Shown here: positions 11,488 to 23,612 of the stretch, in pieces | Layout of the letters: every line of letters starts with the position of its first letter | Numbering within the stretch: the stretch's first letter is position 1 | Assembly: GCA_004352715.1 (NCBI GenBank) | Contig: SCFE01000004.1 | Location: forward strand, 3,362,394 to 3,426,393 | Direction: 5' to 3' | Length of the DNA stretch: 64,000 bases | DNA from: Hofstenia miamia | Lineage: Eukaryota > Xenacoelomorpha > Acoela | The notes under the pieces: generated by a model | What the model saw: only the letters and a program-made list of their open reading frames with translations | The model's database searches: none | Told to the model about the DNA's origin: nothing | Made by a program: the position numbers and the translations under genes

Positions 11488-12586
11488 TCATTTTTCGCCT
11501 GTTTTAATTAAGGTATCGAAGAACTTGTTTTTTAAGGCAGATTTGTTATTTCTTAATTGTTTAAGTATCTTGTTTGATTTTTCGTAATTAGTCCAATTAG
11601 TTGTTGGTTCTGTTTGAGCGAGATCAAATAATTTTCTTTTAATACTTACTAGTTCATGTATGTGCAATTTAAGCAACATTGTTTTTCTTTGTTGTTTATA
11701 AATGGGCAATCTTTACAAGAATGTTCAATTATACAATACATGCAGTTAAATGTTTCATTTAAGCAAGTCTTTAATATATGTGTCCATATTTTCCACATAT
11801 CGAACACACCTTTATAAAATGATCATAAATTTTTAGTATTGTTAAACCGAGTTTAATTTTATTTGTAATAAATACTGTTCTTAATTGTGGTGTTGTTTTT
11901 ATAATTATGTCTTTAGAGTTAAACTTGTTTGTTTTACTAAACTGATACATCCCCTTCCTTACAATTTTTTAAGCAGTGTGCTGTTGCTATCAAACAACCT
12001 TTTGATAAACAAATCACACTCTTCAGTCTCCTCATACAAAGGAATGTTCGATAATTTTAATTTAGGTAAAAACTTTGTAGATGTTTTAATTGCTAGGTAC
12101 ATTTTTATTTTTGTAAGTTCTTTTTCGATTACATTAATTGTCTTTTCAGATTCACAAAATAACATTGTCATTATAGTGACACTAAGTTGCTGAACAAATT
12201 TTCCGTTTTCATTGTCAATATTTTTAATGGTTTTTTCAATATTACGGATCAGATTTTTACATTCTTTGTTTAACAACCCATCTTTTTGCTGTAGTAATTT
12301 GCTTTTTAATATAATTTTTGGTTTATAAGCTCCTTCGAGCTTGTTTCAAAGTTTTTCAGGATTCCACTATTGCAGAATGTGATTCATTAGTTTTAACATT
12401 AACACAAGCTAAGAAATTCTTCCTAATCCTTGAAATAATACTATTACAGTCAAATTTGTTTATACTGCAAATATTCATACCATTTATGTAGTATTCGAGG
12501 TCAGTAAATGACATCAATGGATTCGTAATTTTTGATTCCTGATAATCACCGAGCTTAAAAACCTGTGAATACAACATTGACATCAT
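11488..12586 (-). pseudogene. LINE ORF1, zinc-knuckle protein, broken
   Basis: Frames at 12356-12586, 11959-12276 and 11488-11830 carry successive parts. The middle part is charged and helix-prone. The last contains CSICGKYGHILKTC (C-x2-C-x4-H-x4-C), then CMYCIIEHSCKDC followed by PIYKQQ. Knuckles ending in a Cys-Pro-x-Tyr-Lys motif are typical of ORF1 in Jockey/CR1-type LINEs, where the protein binds the element RNA. The frames do not join, so no intact protein is made. Confidence 0.65.
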
Positions 12587-14594
12587 TCAGATGTATTTCC
12601 AATTTATTAGCATTAGAAATTCAAAAATTTCGATACTTAGAAAATAACAGTATTTTATTTGGCAATACTATCATTATTTTGCAGTCAAAAATAAATTTAA
12701 AATTCCCAAGATAGTTTTTTTACAATTTCTATATAGTTAATTTTACTAATAAGGTTTCGTTGTAAAGGTAACGCCAGTTATAATTGTGTATTTATTATTT
12801 AAGACGTATCCAATTGGTTGGTACCCACTTAAAAAATTAACCTTTTAAATATAATATACCGTAGGTAGTGTACAATTATAGCATTCTTTGCAAAAAGATT
12901 AATAGTAGGATTCATTAAGCCTGGCATTGATTAAATGAAAAATACTGAATTGTGCTATTCATGCATAGCACACATCCAAGAAAAAAACCCCAGATGCACT
13001 TGCAGAGACAAACATGGTATTTTAATAAAGTGGTTTGTGTTGTTTTAAGTTTTATATAAAGTTTAATAAGTTATTATAAATCATTTCAAGGTCAACTAAA
13101 TATATTTGTAGGCGTTGATCATTTTTATGTCTATCTCTCCCTTTCGTGTGAATTTTAAATTTATTTTTTTGACTCTGTTAAATAGAATGGAGCCATTGCA
13201 ATTAAGACTTACGTTTGCCAAATAGAATGGCATTAGCACCAAATAGAATGGGAAACTGCATAGTGCTAACACAAGTTTATGTTGTTTTATTCAATATGTC
13301 TATGCATGGCCTATGCGTTTCTAAAAGTCATTGGTCTATGTTAAAAATATCTATTAGGTCGTGAATAGAATAAAATTCATTTTAATTTAAATAGTTTAAG
13401 CTAAATTCTGTCATTATTATGATATTATTTTTTTCATTATATGTCAAGCAAATTTCTTCTTGCAAAATTTGTTGAAAGTTGATAAAAGCTTGTTTTCTAT
13501 TGCAGTAACTAATGTCAACTGAACACATTTCTTGGTAATTTTAGTTCTATCCATATGCTTTCAAGAATGTGATTACTTACATATAAATTAATTCTTTGTT
13601 TCAGCAAAAAGAAGATAATCTTTATTAGAAGTAAATAAAATTAAGTATAACCGATGGCTTCTCAAAATAGCGTCGTTAAAATAATAAAAAACAAATACTT
13701 TACAAATCTATAAATTAGCAAACAGGCAAAGAATATGACAAGACTCTTGTAATGGTGTAGTCACTATCATAGAATTTGTACCATGTCCAAGATCTTCCTG
13801 AGATGAATTTTTGCTTAAGAATAAATCGTTTCACACAATTTCAGAATTCTTTCAGTTTCTTAATATGCATAGTTTCGTTAGGTAGATTATTCCAGTGCCC
13901 TATACCTCGTACTTATTAGATCGCCCTTACCTTATCATACGGCGGAATTTGTTTATCAGCTTGAAAAAATAATGCAGCAATATTAATTTGTATCAATTGT
14001 TGAATTGAAGGATTCGTTTCCAAAACAATTTTTGTGTTACTAGAATTGCATTTACAAACATTGAGGCCCCAATTATATTGCACTGAGGTCTTGGGTACTG
14101 ATATTAAAACCACACGCAACTTCTAAGTTTTTCAAATTTGCTTAGATTTTTATCTTTGTGAATTATTTAACAATTGATGAGGTAATGAATCATTAAATTT
14201 TAATATTTCCTTGATTCCAGAAAATGTATTATCATCGAAGTAATCCATTAGATCATATAATGTTTGGGATGCATTGAAAATTCACATTGATGTGCTTTCT
14301 AACTCATTAATTGAAATTCAAAAATGCAAATTTTTTTTATTAGTTTTACAAGTCTCCGAAGAATGGATCACAATCTCTACTTGAGATGCACATTCTTAGA
14401 TATTAATGTCCACTAATTTGGATAACACTTAAACCATATAGAATTTTGTAATTTCTACAAATGCTATAAGTAATAAGAAACAATAGAAACTGAAAATTCA
14501 AATTTACTATACTTCACAAATTTCGAAGTGAACATTAATAAATTTTTAAAAAACTAAGAAACATATTCCTGGGAAAATTTATTGCATATCTCAT
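12587..14594. other. intergenic, no gene seen
   Basis: AT-rich. The motif AAATAGAATGG occurs three times between about 13180 and 13250. A 67-codon minus-strand frame at 13916-14119 resembles nothing I know. Confidence 0.55.
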
Positions 14595-14743
14595 CCAATT
14601 GCGTCAACGTAATATGGAGTTTTACGTTGTACCAAGGGTACGCTGTGTCGAGTAGGCTTTATTAGTAAAAACCAAGGTTTGACCCAGGGACTTGAATTTT
14701 ACCTGCGATATATCGAGGTTTACGCTATATTGAGAGGCGACTG
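14595..14743. mobile_element. possible end of a Tc1/pogo-type element
   Basis: Read on the minus strand, the right edge is TA then CAGTCGCCTCTCAATATAGC, followed by a CG-containing stretch (CCTCGATATATCGC). Ends of this form are common in pogo and related Tc1/mariner MITEs. I did not find the matching opposite end, so this is a remnant at best. Confidence 0.35.
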
Positions 14744-14925
14744 TAGTAATATTACAACACAACTTTAAATTTAGGACTTAGATGATTGATCTTTTTCAAA
14801 GAATTATGCTGTAATTGCTTTTCTACAATATTCCAAAGAATCTACGATAGTGCAAATAATCTAGTTAGATTACATGCAAATCAGAAAAAAAGAGCTAATA
14901 AAATCGAAATAAACTTATAATTTAA

Positions 14926-14931
14926 TTTATT
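14926..14931 (-). terminator. polyadenylation signal of Hikeshi
   Basis: AATAAA on the minus strand, about 55 bases past the Hikeshi stop codon, the usual place for cleavage and polyadenylation of a gene with a short 3' UTR. It is the nearest canonical hexamer to the stop. Confidence 0.5.
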
Positions 14932-14984
14932 AACAAATTAAATAACAAATAGCATTTCACTTATAAAAATAATATGAATTTAAT

Positions 14985-15578
14985 TTATAGAGTTTTCCAA
15001 AAATTAGGATTAAGCGACAATTTTCGTGAAAAGTTTTCATACCATGTGGTTAGGTGGTTAATTGGAACAAAGCTTACATTGGGCTGAAGTACCATTTGAT
15101 CTTGTTGAATTGCAAAAGAACTAAGATAATTAAACAAATTATTGAGCATTTTAGTTGTAAATTCGGTAAAATTTTCAACATTAGAGGGCACAGCGGATGA
15201 AACTGGCGTTTTAGCCAAAACCGATTCAGCAGACTCTAAAGCTATAGCAATATGTAATTTCCCAGCCATCAAGTTGTGATTCGAAAACATACTTTTAGAA
15301 TGTGAATCATCAAATTCTTTTGGGAGAACAATTTTAAAAATAGCGCTTGGTTTCTCATTACAAATAAAGCCTAGATACATCCAACGTAGCTCACCATCAA
15401 ATAAACTACTACCAAAATGAATAGCAGCACCTACATTCGGAGCAAGAGGTGACGTCAAAAAAACCACAGCATGAGTGACTTCTTTGATTTCATAGGGCAA
15501 AGTGAAAACGCATTCAGTATTAGAAAGTTGTTGAGCCTCTGTTAAAACAGGTTTTCCTGTAATAACACAACCAAACAT
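14985..15578 (-). CDS. Hikeshi: Hikeshi (OPI10 family), Hsp70 nuclear import carrier
   Basis: A complete 197-residue protein, the length of the human orthologue. It starts MFGC, has KPSAIFKI near residue 75, a run with FTEFTTKMLNNLFNYLSSFA in the C-terminal half, and ends WYENFSRKL (179-187) then NPNFWKTL (190-197); these are hallmark blocks of the OPI10/Hikeshi family. The family protein is a dimer that binds FG-nucleoporins and carries ATP-bound Hsp70 into the nucleus during heat stress. The first ATG is preceded by stops and matches the family N-terminus. The reading frame has no intron, so it is either a naturally single-exon gene, a gene whose introns lie only in the 5' UTR, or a retrocopy. 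The absence of any lesion argues for a working gene. A Tc1-like element begins 84 bp upstream of the ATG. Confidence 0.93.
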   Translation of the reverse strand: MFGCVITGKPVLTEAQQLSNTECVFTLPYEIKEVTHAVVFLTSPLAPNVGAAIHFGSSLFDGELRWMYLGFICNEKPSAIFKIVLPKEFDDSHSKSMFSNHNLMAGKLHIAIALESAESVLAKTPVSSAVPSNVENFTEFTTKMLNNLFNYLSSFAIQQDQMVLQPNVSFVPINHLTTWYENFSRKLSLNPNFWKTL

Positions 15579-15662
15579 ACAGATTCACTAAAACATTTAA
15601 GAGCTATTAAGAGAAAATAATTTGAATGTTTGTGATACAATCTAAAAATGTTAAAAGAAATA

Positions 15663-16739
15663 CAGTGACTAGACATAAGTATTTCCACAACTCTATTTTT
15701 ATGTATTTTAAAAAATTCAGGGTTTGCTTTAGGATAATTAATACAGGAAGTTTATGTAACATATATATAATAGAATATTTAAAAATAACAGTAAAATGTA
15801 CACTTATAACAAGAAAATTTAACACAAGCAAAATGTAATGAAGGACAAAAGTATTGGACCAAAATATGATTATGAATCTTTGATATTTAATAGTACAATT
15901 TAAATAAATTAGTTTGAAAATTATTCTAGAACGTTCACGAAACGTCTCGAAAAAAATGCAATGTAAACAAACCACAGCCAGTGCGCACACTCTCACTATA
16001 ATGTCCAAAGTAAAAGAAATTCATGAAGCTATTCGTAAACGGATAATTAATTTCGCAATGAGGGATTAACTTATAGAATAATAGCAGAACGTGTCAATGT
16101 TCCCTTTTCAACGGTTGGAGAAATAGTACGCAAACATCAAATGACTGGGGCGGTCTCCAACCTGGCAAGATCATGGGTCGTCCTCGATGCTATATGCTAC
16201 GTAAGGTGACTAATGACCATATGACAACTCGTGCTGACCTTTAGAGCGAACTGCCGTCTGAGGGATTGCATGTCGGCAAGAAAACTATTGTTAGGGAATT
16301 GAACCGTACTGGCATTCATTATTACACTCCTCGCAAAACTCCTCTTACAGCAAAACATGTCAAGAGAAGCTTAAGATTTGCAAAATATCTTCTGGAAAAA
16401 GAAAATGAGTTTTGGGAAGCGGTTATATTATCTGACAAAACTAAGATAGAACGTTTTGGCCGAAACGAAGCTCGACATGTATGGAGTAAACGTGGTACTG
16501 CCTATGACTCCAAGAACACAATCTCCACCACGGTATGGGGTTGCCTTAGTGCCCATAGGATCTTCATATTATTGATGGCAAGATGAATAGTTCCATGTGC
16601 AGGGAGATTAGAAAAGAAGATGTTTCCAAGTGCCAAAAAACTTTACGGACATACACTTTCTGTATTAATTATCCTAAAGCAGACTCTGAATTTTTTTACA
16701 TAAAAATAGAGTTGTGCAAATACTTATATTTAGGCACTG
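15663..16739 (+). mobile_element. Tc1-like DNA transposon, 1,077 bp, internally deleted
   Basis: Inverted terminal repeats of about 75 bp: 15663-15739 on the left and 16667-16739 on the right. Both start CAGTG and share ATAAGTATTT, CACAACTCTATTTTTATGTA and TGCTTTAGGATAATT. TA flanks both ends (15661-15662 and 16740-16741). The interior encodes a broken Tc1-like transposase on the plus strand. The element is shorter than the roughly 1.6 kb of a full Tc1, so part of the C-terminal coding region is missing. It sits immediately upstream of Hikeshi, transcribed away from it. Confidence 0.93.
16001..16660 (+). pseudogene. Tc1-like transposase, broken
   Basis: The ATG at 16001 opens MSKVKEIHEAIRKRIINFAM, a typical Tc1 N-terminal helix-turn-helix start, then hits stops and frame changes. 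The frame at 16266-16586 reads a stretch ending in SDKTKIERFGRNEARHVWS, where the usual catalytic SDE is SDK. It then has KRGTA and TTVWGCLSA, family landmarks after the first catalytic Asp. The second Asp and final Glu regions are deleted. It cannot encode an active enzyme. Confidence 0.85.
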
Positions 16740-16741
16740 TA

Positions 16742-17332
16742 TGTGCAAAAATTTTCTACAAGAAATATGGTAGTACAACTGCCCGAGGGATATTAAAAAA
16801 TGATATACTGGGATATTGTAGACAATAAAAGGATAGAATGTATAAAGAAATGCCTGCGATATGACTACATAGAATGTCCATGATGTAAGAGACCACAATG
16901 CTATTACACAAGCTAGGATAAAAATAACAAATTAAATTTCATTCAAGCCCTTGCTCAAAGAAAGGTATTTTACAATCAATCTTAGTAACAAAAAATTTAT
17001 GCAGGTAGCATTCGATAAGATGAATAGAAATCATTACCAGTTTTGAAGTAATAGCAACTGCAACCGAAAAAATAAAATAATGTATTGTGTTATTTCCCCA
17101 TAGAAAATCTCAATTAACTAAAAATAAATTAAAAATTTCATTTGTACGTTGAAAGAAGCGACGACTACGATATTGACGAATGTAGAACGCAGATACTACA
17201 GCAAATATTAAATTAAGAAAAATGGTTTACTCATTTGTATCAAAAATACAACTATATTTGAACTATATAATCCCCATGAAACAACTGCTATAATTTAGGA
17301 GATCTCAGCTCCGATCAGTTGTATCCATGCCG

Positions 17333-17364
<32 letters not shown>

Positions 17365-19442
17365 TTTTTCAACACTAAAACTTAGTACTAGGGTTTTCTC
17401 ACAGTCACTGGCGCTCAGGTAACATTTAACTTTGTGGTTTGACGGTATCTCTACTATGCACATGATTTTTAAGGTTACTAAGTTCAAAATATAAACTAAA
17501 TAATTCTGAATAGCTTGACACTAAAATGAGGTTTCTACAATAGTCATTAACAGAAATACAGCATTTTTTAAAAATTTGATGCGGTGTATGGACAGTGTTG
17601 GCTGGAACTAACTAAAACCGAGAAGATTTTTTTCATGTTAGTACACGATTTCAGAACTACTACATTTTAAAATTCAAGAAAATTTTTTTCGCATCTTATT
17701 GTATGTATGTGTTATTTTTAAACTTTATATTATCTAATATCGTCAGCACAAAAAATACTTTAAAGATATTGGGAAAGAAGTACGTTGATACTGATAATTT
17801 CAAATTAAATTTAAAACCATGTTTTAAATCTGAAATTATAGTTGGCAAATAGTTTACTAATTGTAATATTAAAATCACAATGCCACGCACTAAATAGTTT
17901 CAATCACAGATATAAATTTTTTGCGCAAAATCTTTGCTGAATACTTATCAAAATATTTGCCAATTTTTCAACCACAGAAATGATCAAGAAATTTAAATTC
18001 GCGATTGACTTTTTTTACAATTTATAAAGAACACATCTAAACACCATCGTGACTTGTAACAATTGGGAGATAAACTATTGAATAGAACGATACATGCATA
18101 TAACAATTAATGAATTGATACCAAATAACGTTTTCAAGAAATTTCAAGATAATATATTATGCAAAAAGTTTGTAGAAGTGATAACAGCCCGTCAAAATTC
18201 CTTTTAAATTTCAAACACTAAAATAAACTGTGTCAGATAAATATAAAATTGGAGAAATAAAAGAGTAAACTGAGCACAATAAAGGAACAATTGATATCTT
18301 CAGAAAAACTAACAGGTTTAGTTACCTTAGAAAGAAGATAACAGTTCTACCGTTCGTGATCAGCTACAATTGATTGTAAAGCTTCAATGGAAATTTGTTT
18401 CACAACATGAACAGTTCTCCTATAAGATAACTTTGATAGAGAAATATGACAACTCGATTTCTCACACAACCGCTTCAGATGAATATGAAACGATTATCGT
18501 TAAGATATACTGAAAAGATGTAGAAACTCACATTACGAAGGAACTTGAATTCCTAATTTAACACTGCGAAATTTCTCAATAAATTATTAAGGTGAAGGTT
18601 ATTTCTGCAAACTAAATTTTACTGAAATAGTGATAATGTAAAAATTACACGTCAAGGAAAACCTGAACTTCCAGTTTGGTTCTTAACATATTCATTAAGT
18701 TTGAGGCTAAATAACGATTGTTCAGTTTATATTTACAGACAAAGATAATTGTAGAATGATTGTCTGAATTCATGGTTATCTAAAAAGTAAAGAATATTAC
18801 ACAATCCAATTAATTCCTATAAAGAAACATTCTTAGCACGAAGGTTTGAAAATTATCATTTTCAATGAAAAAAATTTAGTTAAACATTTCTTCAGGTTTT
18901 TCTACACATATTACTAAAAACATTCTCGCAACGAATAATTGTTATTATTGATAGAATCAATTTTCACAAGATAATTTACCTTTCAAAATGCAACAAAATT
19001 TCCAAATATATCCAAGGTAAACTTAAAACTTACTTTGAAGTCACTATGATTGGCTTTCCATGGTCCATGGGTACAAATTTACGAAAAATTCAGGTCTATA
19101 GTCGCCCGAATATGCTCCACTCCACCTCAGATTCATGTAAATTTGTTGCTGAAATATCAGGTTTGATTAAGCAAAATACTATACATTCACTGTGTATTTT
19201 AGATTGCAGAGCATAACGACAAGTATTGTTCATTAACTGTGAAAATGAGGGAAGTCCGATGTTTATTTCTTTGTTTATTTATTTATCTATTTATATGTCA
19301 ATACATCATACCATAGGTAGGATAAAAGAAAGAAATTAGTCGCAAAAATTTCATTTCCCTAAAACTAGGGCGATAGCTTTGCATATATAATTTAATTTAG
19401 AATGTCAATTCCTAACAATTCGGATAACTTTTTCCATTCCAG
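16742..19442. other. intergenic, no gene seen
   Basis: AT-rich with a TA run at 17335-17359 and a TTTA-rich run at about 19258-19295. No sustained open frame on either strand. Just before 19443 the sequence looks like the end of an intron (CTAAC, then a pyrimidine stretch and CAG). Confidence 0.55.
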
Positions 19443-19538
19443 CAAAACTATGAATTACCCATTCCTATGAAAGAATTGAAATCCGAGGTTCTGACTGCAG
19501 CTCGATTTAAATACAAGCAAAATCTAAAAAACTTTTGA
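19443..19538 (+). CDS. candidate terminal exon, unidentified
   Basis: Preceded by CTAAC, then ACTTTTTCCATTCCAG, a strong 3' splice site. The 32-codon frame after it reads QNYELPIPMKELKSEVLTAA, then a basic tail, and stops at 19536-19538. The composition (Lys/Glu rich, balanced) looks like real protein. A decayed copy of the same exon occurs at 32225-32284 on the same strand. I do not recognise the protein. No upstream exon was found, so it may be the last exon of a gene with distant exons, or a fragment. Confidence 0.4.
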   Translation, partial: QNYELPIPMKELKSEVLTAARFKYKQNLKNF

Positions 19539-19961
19539 AATTATAATTTATAATTTTAATGGGTAATGCAGCAATCATTGGGTAAATATTAATTGTTTGC
19601 ATTGTATCAAATTACTAATTATGAATTTTATTAATATTCTATGTATTTTAAAATCATATATATATATATGATTAATGTTTTCGTACGATTTCTAAGTATT
19701 TTAAAATGATTAGCAATTTGGATTATATGCTTATTTCAAATAATTACCACATTCTTGGTTAGTTATTTACAAATTCAAATTTCTCATAATTTTTGTAATT
19801 GAATATTGAGCTGATCGCGAACATCGAGCTACAGCTACAGTCACAACCCTTGAAATAACTGATAGTGACCATTGTAAATTTCGAAAATTCGAAGAAGAAT
19901 ATTATGACATTGCTAACTAATCATGTAATCATTTCGTTCAAATTTAGACTGTTGCAAACTC

Positions 19962-20104
19962 CTTCATTCTTGAAAATCTCAAATCTTCCGAATTTCTCTC
20001 AGAATGGACACTTGTAGTAATTTTTATAAAGGAAATGTGTCCATTAAATAATAATCTGGAAGGATTTGAGATAAATTTGGAAATTTGAGATTTTTAGGAA
20101 TGAA
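19962..20104. repeat. small hairpin repeat, about 143 bp
   Basis: CTTCATTCTTGAAAATCTCAAAT at the left (shown here only as its ends, CTTCATTC and ATCTCAAAT) is repeated inverted at about 20082-20104, with GTGTCCAT and ATGGACAC pairing in the middle. No coding capacity. It lies directly next to the larger inverted repeat that starts near 20110. Confidence 0.7.
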
Positions 20105-20109
20105 GAAAA

Positions 20110-20514
20110 GGTTTGATTCTTAAATCTGTCAATTCATAATCTTATGCCTGTCAGAATTTATCTTACAGCTGTCAGAAAAAGATGTAACTTTGGAAATCAC
20201 TTTTAGCCAATAGCATTAATCAAAAAACATTATCAATATGGTAAATAGTAAAATACTTAAAAATTATAAAATAGCTTTTGAAGTTTAAATAATTGATTAA
20301 CGTGAAACCTTTGAAAAATTTAGAAAATTATATATGTAGGAAGCATGTGAAATATTATTTTAATGCCTTTCTCATATAGTTACCATTTTAACTAGATGTC
20401 TCTTAAGCCATGTCCCAATTAAGCTCATTTTAAACAACAACGACTTTTTCTGACAGTTGTAAGATAAACTCTGACAGCCATAAGATTATGAATTGACAGA
20501 TTTAAGAACCAACC
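20110..20514. mobile_element. inverted-repeat MITE, about 405 bp
   Basis: About 70 bp at each end pair with a few mismatches. The left arm contains TTCTTAAATCTGTCAATTC and CATAATCTTATG, and the right arm carries the same read inward (about 20447-20514). AAGAAAAG occurs just outside both arms (about 20103-20110 and 20513-20521) and could be an 8-bp target duplication of hAT type; the arms do not align exactly to it, so this is uncertain. Confidence 0.65.
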
Positions 20515-22103
20515 AAAGAAAAGTACCAACCCTCCTTTATAATGAATTCTTTCATAATATCTATTTAAAACATGGGACAGCAGAATTAAACAAATGAAAA
20601 ATTTAAATGAGGGGGTTAAGCAATGATTTGAGACAAGCTTACTAAAAAATTACCTAAATATTAAATTTGTGACAATTGTTTTTCTCAGAAGGCTATAATT
20701 ATTCATGTCCCATGATTCAAATATTAATTATCAAACAATTTGTTATGAAAGATTATTGGATGCCAGCAAGGTTTTCGAGTTGAGTTTGAGTTACTCAGGC
20801 TGAGTTTGAGTTTTTACATTTAATAGAAATTCCGAGTTCAATCAAGTTTTTTTCTAATTCCAAGTTTTTTAGGGTAAAAAACATTTATTTTACAATAATT
20901 CTAAGCTAAAAAAAAGTTTTATTGATTGGTAAGAAAATTGATATTTAAAGAAATTTAATTTTTACACTATTTTTGAATGGATTTCTGAACAAGTTCGAGT
21001 TTTGATGATTTCTCTTCTGAGTTTTTCTGATCTAGTTTTGCAAGCTTATTTGAGGTTGAGTTCTTAACATTCCAAGTATTTAAACCCCTGGATGCCAGAC
21101 TTAATGGTGCACTTTGTATGAGTGATCATTTACTTAAAGCTGACAATAACCTTTTTAAAATTGACATTACAAATCTTTGAGTCTAATTGTCTCAATAAAA
21201 TAGTCTCAGTCTCTAAGTCTCATCTCAGTTTTGTCTTGAATTCCCTGACATCACTATTCTGGTAAAAGGTAATAGCATTTCCCCTATATGCATTTTATCC
21301 TGATTCATAAAAAATTTTTAGAAACACAAATTCAATCAAATTGTAATTATATTTTTGAATAAATGTATGTATTTCCTTGAATTGTGTTTCAATTAGTTTT
21401 CTATGTAGCTTAGATTATTGAAGTACAGAATTGGAACCAAGTGCTTGTACATAATTTTTTATACTTTTTTGACAACAATGGTTAAATTACTCAGAGCTCT
21501 ATTTGAAAATTATCCAATATCATCACTCCTATTGTCACATCTTCTACATTATTACAGGGTTATGTTTCATTTGCTGTGGTATTCATATTACCCATGCTGT
21601 TCACCATGCCATATCCTCTACTCTGATGGGTATGATTTTGTGCTGCCTTTGTATTGATATTGTTGCATCTTCTACAATACATGGCTTTGTGGTGATGCAA
21701 TGTTTAGGTGCCATGTCACATCCTATGTGGTTGTATATGATCTTGTTGCCTCTGTATGAATACAAAAACATCAAATCATGGTATGGCATGATGTCTTACT
21801 AAGAATATAGGTGAAGCATCTCTCTTTACAAATGTGATTACCATGTACATATGTGAGTTTAATTTAGTCATTAATTGAGAGACCTGGTTTTGATAAGGAG
21901 CTCCAATTCTTTTCAAAACTCTAATTTGAAATTTATGTTATATGATAGTTGCTTAATAACTCATCTAAATAATTCTTCCTAAGAGTTTTATCTTGTAGTT
22001 CTCTAATGTATAATATAATTGAGAAGTTAGCTGCCAAGGGTGAGGAGGTAGCACATGCTGAACAGTAGTGATGCAAGGGGAGATCCCATTCCAATGGGAC
22101 AAA
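20515..22103. other. intergenic, no gene seen
   Basis: Contains a stretch rich in GAGTTTGAG and its reverse near 20775-21065 and a GT-rich segment at 21500-21800 where overlapping open frames occur on both strands. None resembles a known protein. Confidence 0.55.
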
Positions 22104-23612
22104 TTGAAGTTCTCATAACACTTAGCTGATTCACCAATATTGATGGGTGTTTAATTGCTGACTCACCCACTTGACATTTTTAACATTAATGGTTATTGAC
22201 AACTGCTAATTGATTTGTGGCACTTTTTGAAATTGATTTTTCAAGTAAGTTTGCTTAAATTTACAATGATTCATGTTAGGGCCAACATATACATATCACA
22301 ATGACTCAATTTAGCTTACATTTGCAGCATGTTTTGCTATGCCCCACATTATTCATATGGCTTACACCCACATGTTTTATAGTAACACACTTCAAAAAAT
22401 TTCATATGCTTCAATTGATTAACCATTGCGACATACAATTTTTTTTTCATTTTCAGTATATACTACATCTAAAGGCTACACTGTTTTTGTTAATATACCC
22501 CATTATCACCCATTATGTTTTGTTGATCAATTTTCCATTATTTCTAATGATTACATGTACAATGTTTACAATGTAATTTGGGAACTTTCAAAAAACCTTA
22601 TTTCATTTTTGTCAATAAACTACACTATCACACACAGCATTTTTGATAATCAATTTTCCATGATTTTGAAAAGCTTACACATACAGTGTTTATCTCATTT
22701 TTCATGAAAACTTACAAAAAAAGTCTACATTTTGTTTTCAAAACACACTATTTCATTGTAAAAATTCCATGTGTTTAATTCATTTTCACAAATCAAGGAA
22801 AAATATTTGCTATACACAACACAATTCAATTGATTAACCATTGCTACATACAATGTTTATTTCAAATACATTGATATTTCATTGTAAAAAATTCCATGCA
22901 TTTTCACAAAAAAGGGAAAGTAATTGCTATACTTAAAGGCGTAATACATAATAAAAGCAACCTACATTTTCAGAAAGAGTAAAACATAGTTTATGTATAG
23001 AACCAAAAATTTTTTTCCTAAAATTTTTACATGCAATATTAATAAAATGTATATACACATGCATTTTCTATATACAAAAATTATTATATATTAGATTTTA
23101 CATTGTGATCTTTTCTTTACACTTCTTTTGGTTTGCATGATTTTTTTCAGGTTGTACATGTTTGCTGACTGATGCATCTTTTCTTGACTTTCCATGTTTT
23201 TTCAGGTTGTACACATTGTAGACTGATTCATCTTTTATTGATTTTTCCATGTTTTTTCACTCTTACTTGCTTTATATGGCTGCATACATTTACATGGCTT
23301 TTCTCAACTTACACACCATTGTTCAATTTTATTTGATTATTAGGTCTTGTTTACATGATTGTATGCATCACACAGTGTTCCACTTTTCCATTGTTTTGTA
23401 TTGCCAAAATTCCACATTTGCTTAAATGTATAAACTTGAAATGAGTGTAGCAGGATTCACATTAAATTCATTAGCAAAACATTTACAAAGAATTTGAGTT
23501 TTATTAATAATTCTACATTTGTAATTCAAATTGTTAGTTAAAAAAATTATTGTCTAAATAATTCTATTCAGTCAATATTAGCAATTAAATAAAAGCAATT
23601 AAATCAATTTAA

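Larger units (their letters stand above)
10100..12586 (-). mobile_element. non-LTR retrotransposon (Jockey/CR1-like LINE), decayed
   Basis: Minus-strand pieces of both LINE ORFs lie in the right order. They are an ORF1 with zinc knuckles (about 12586 to 11488), then a reverse transcriptase (about 11220 to 10560) and its C-terminal region (to about 10100). The stretch between the ORF1 zinc knuckles and the first RT motif is too short for an apurinic-type endonuclease plus the first RT blocks, so the copy is internally deleted as well as frameshifted. The family copies itself through RNA by target-primed reverse transcription. I see no clear poly(A) tail or target duplication. Confidence 0.8.

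Noticed and set aside
15607-16008. 133-codon minus-strand frame upstream of Hikeshi
   Set aside because: It runs through the terminal repeat and antisense to the transposase start of the Tc1-like element. It is a shadow frame.
16742-16800. Heat-shock element upstream of Hikeshi
   Set aside because: TTC and GAA occur near each other (TTCTACAAGAA) but with the wrong spacing for alternating nGAAn units.
21418-22707. Overlapping 60-99 codon frames at 21.4-22.7 kb
   Set aside because: Frames overlap on both strands or lie in the diverged inverted-repeat arm. They are rich in His/Ile/Phe/Leu as expected from the local composition and have no conserved counterpart in the right arm.
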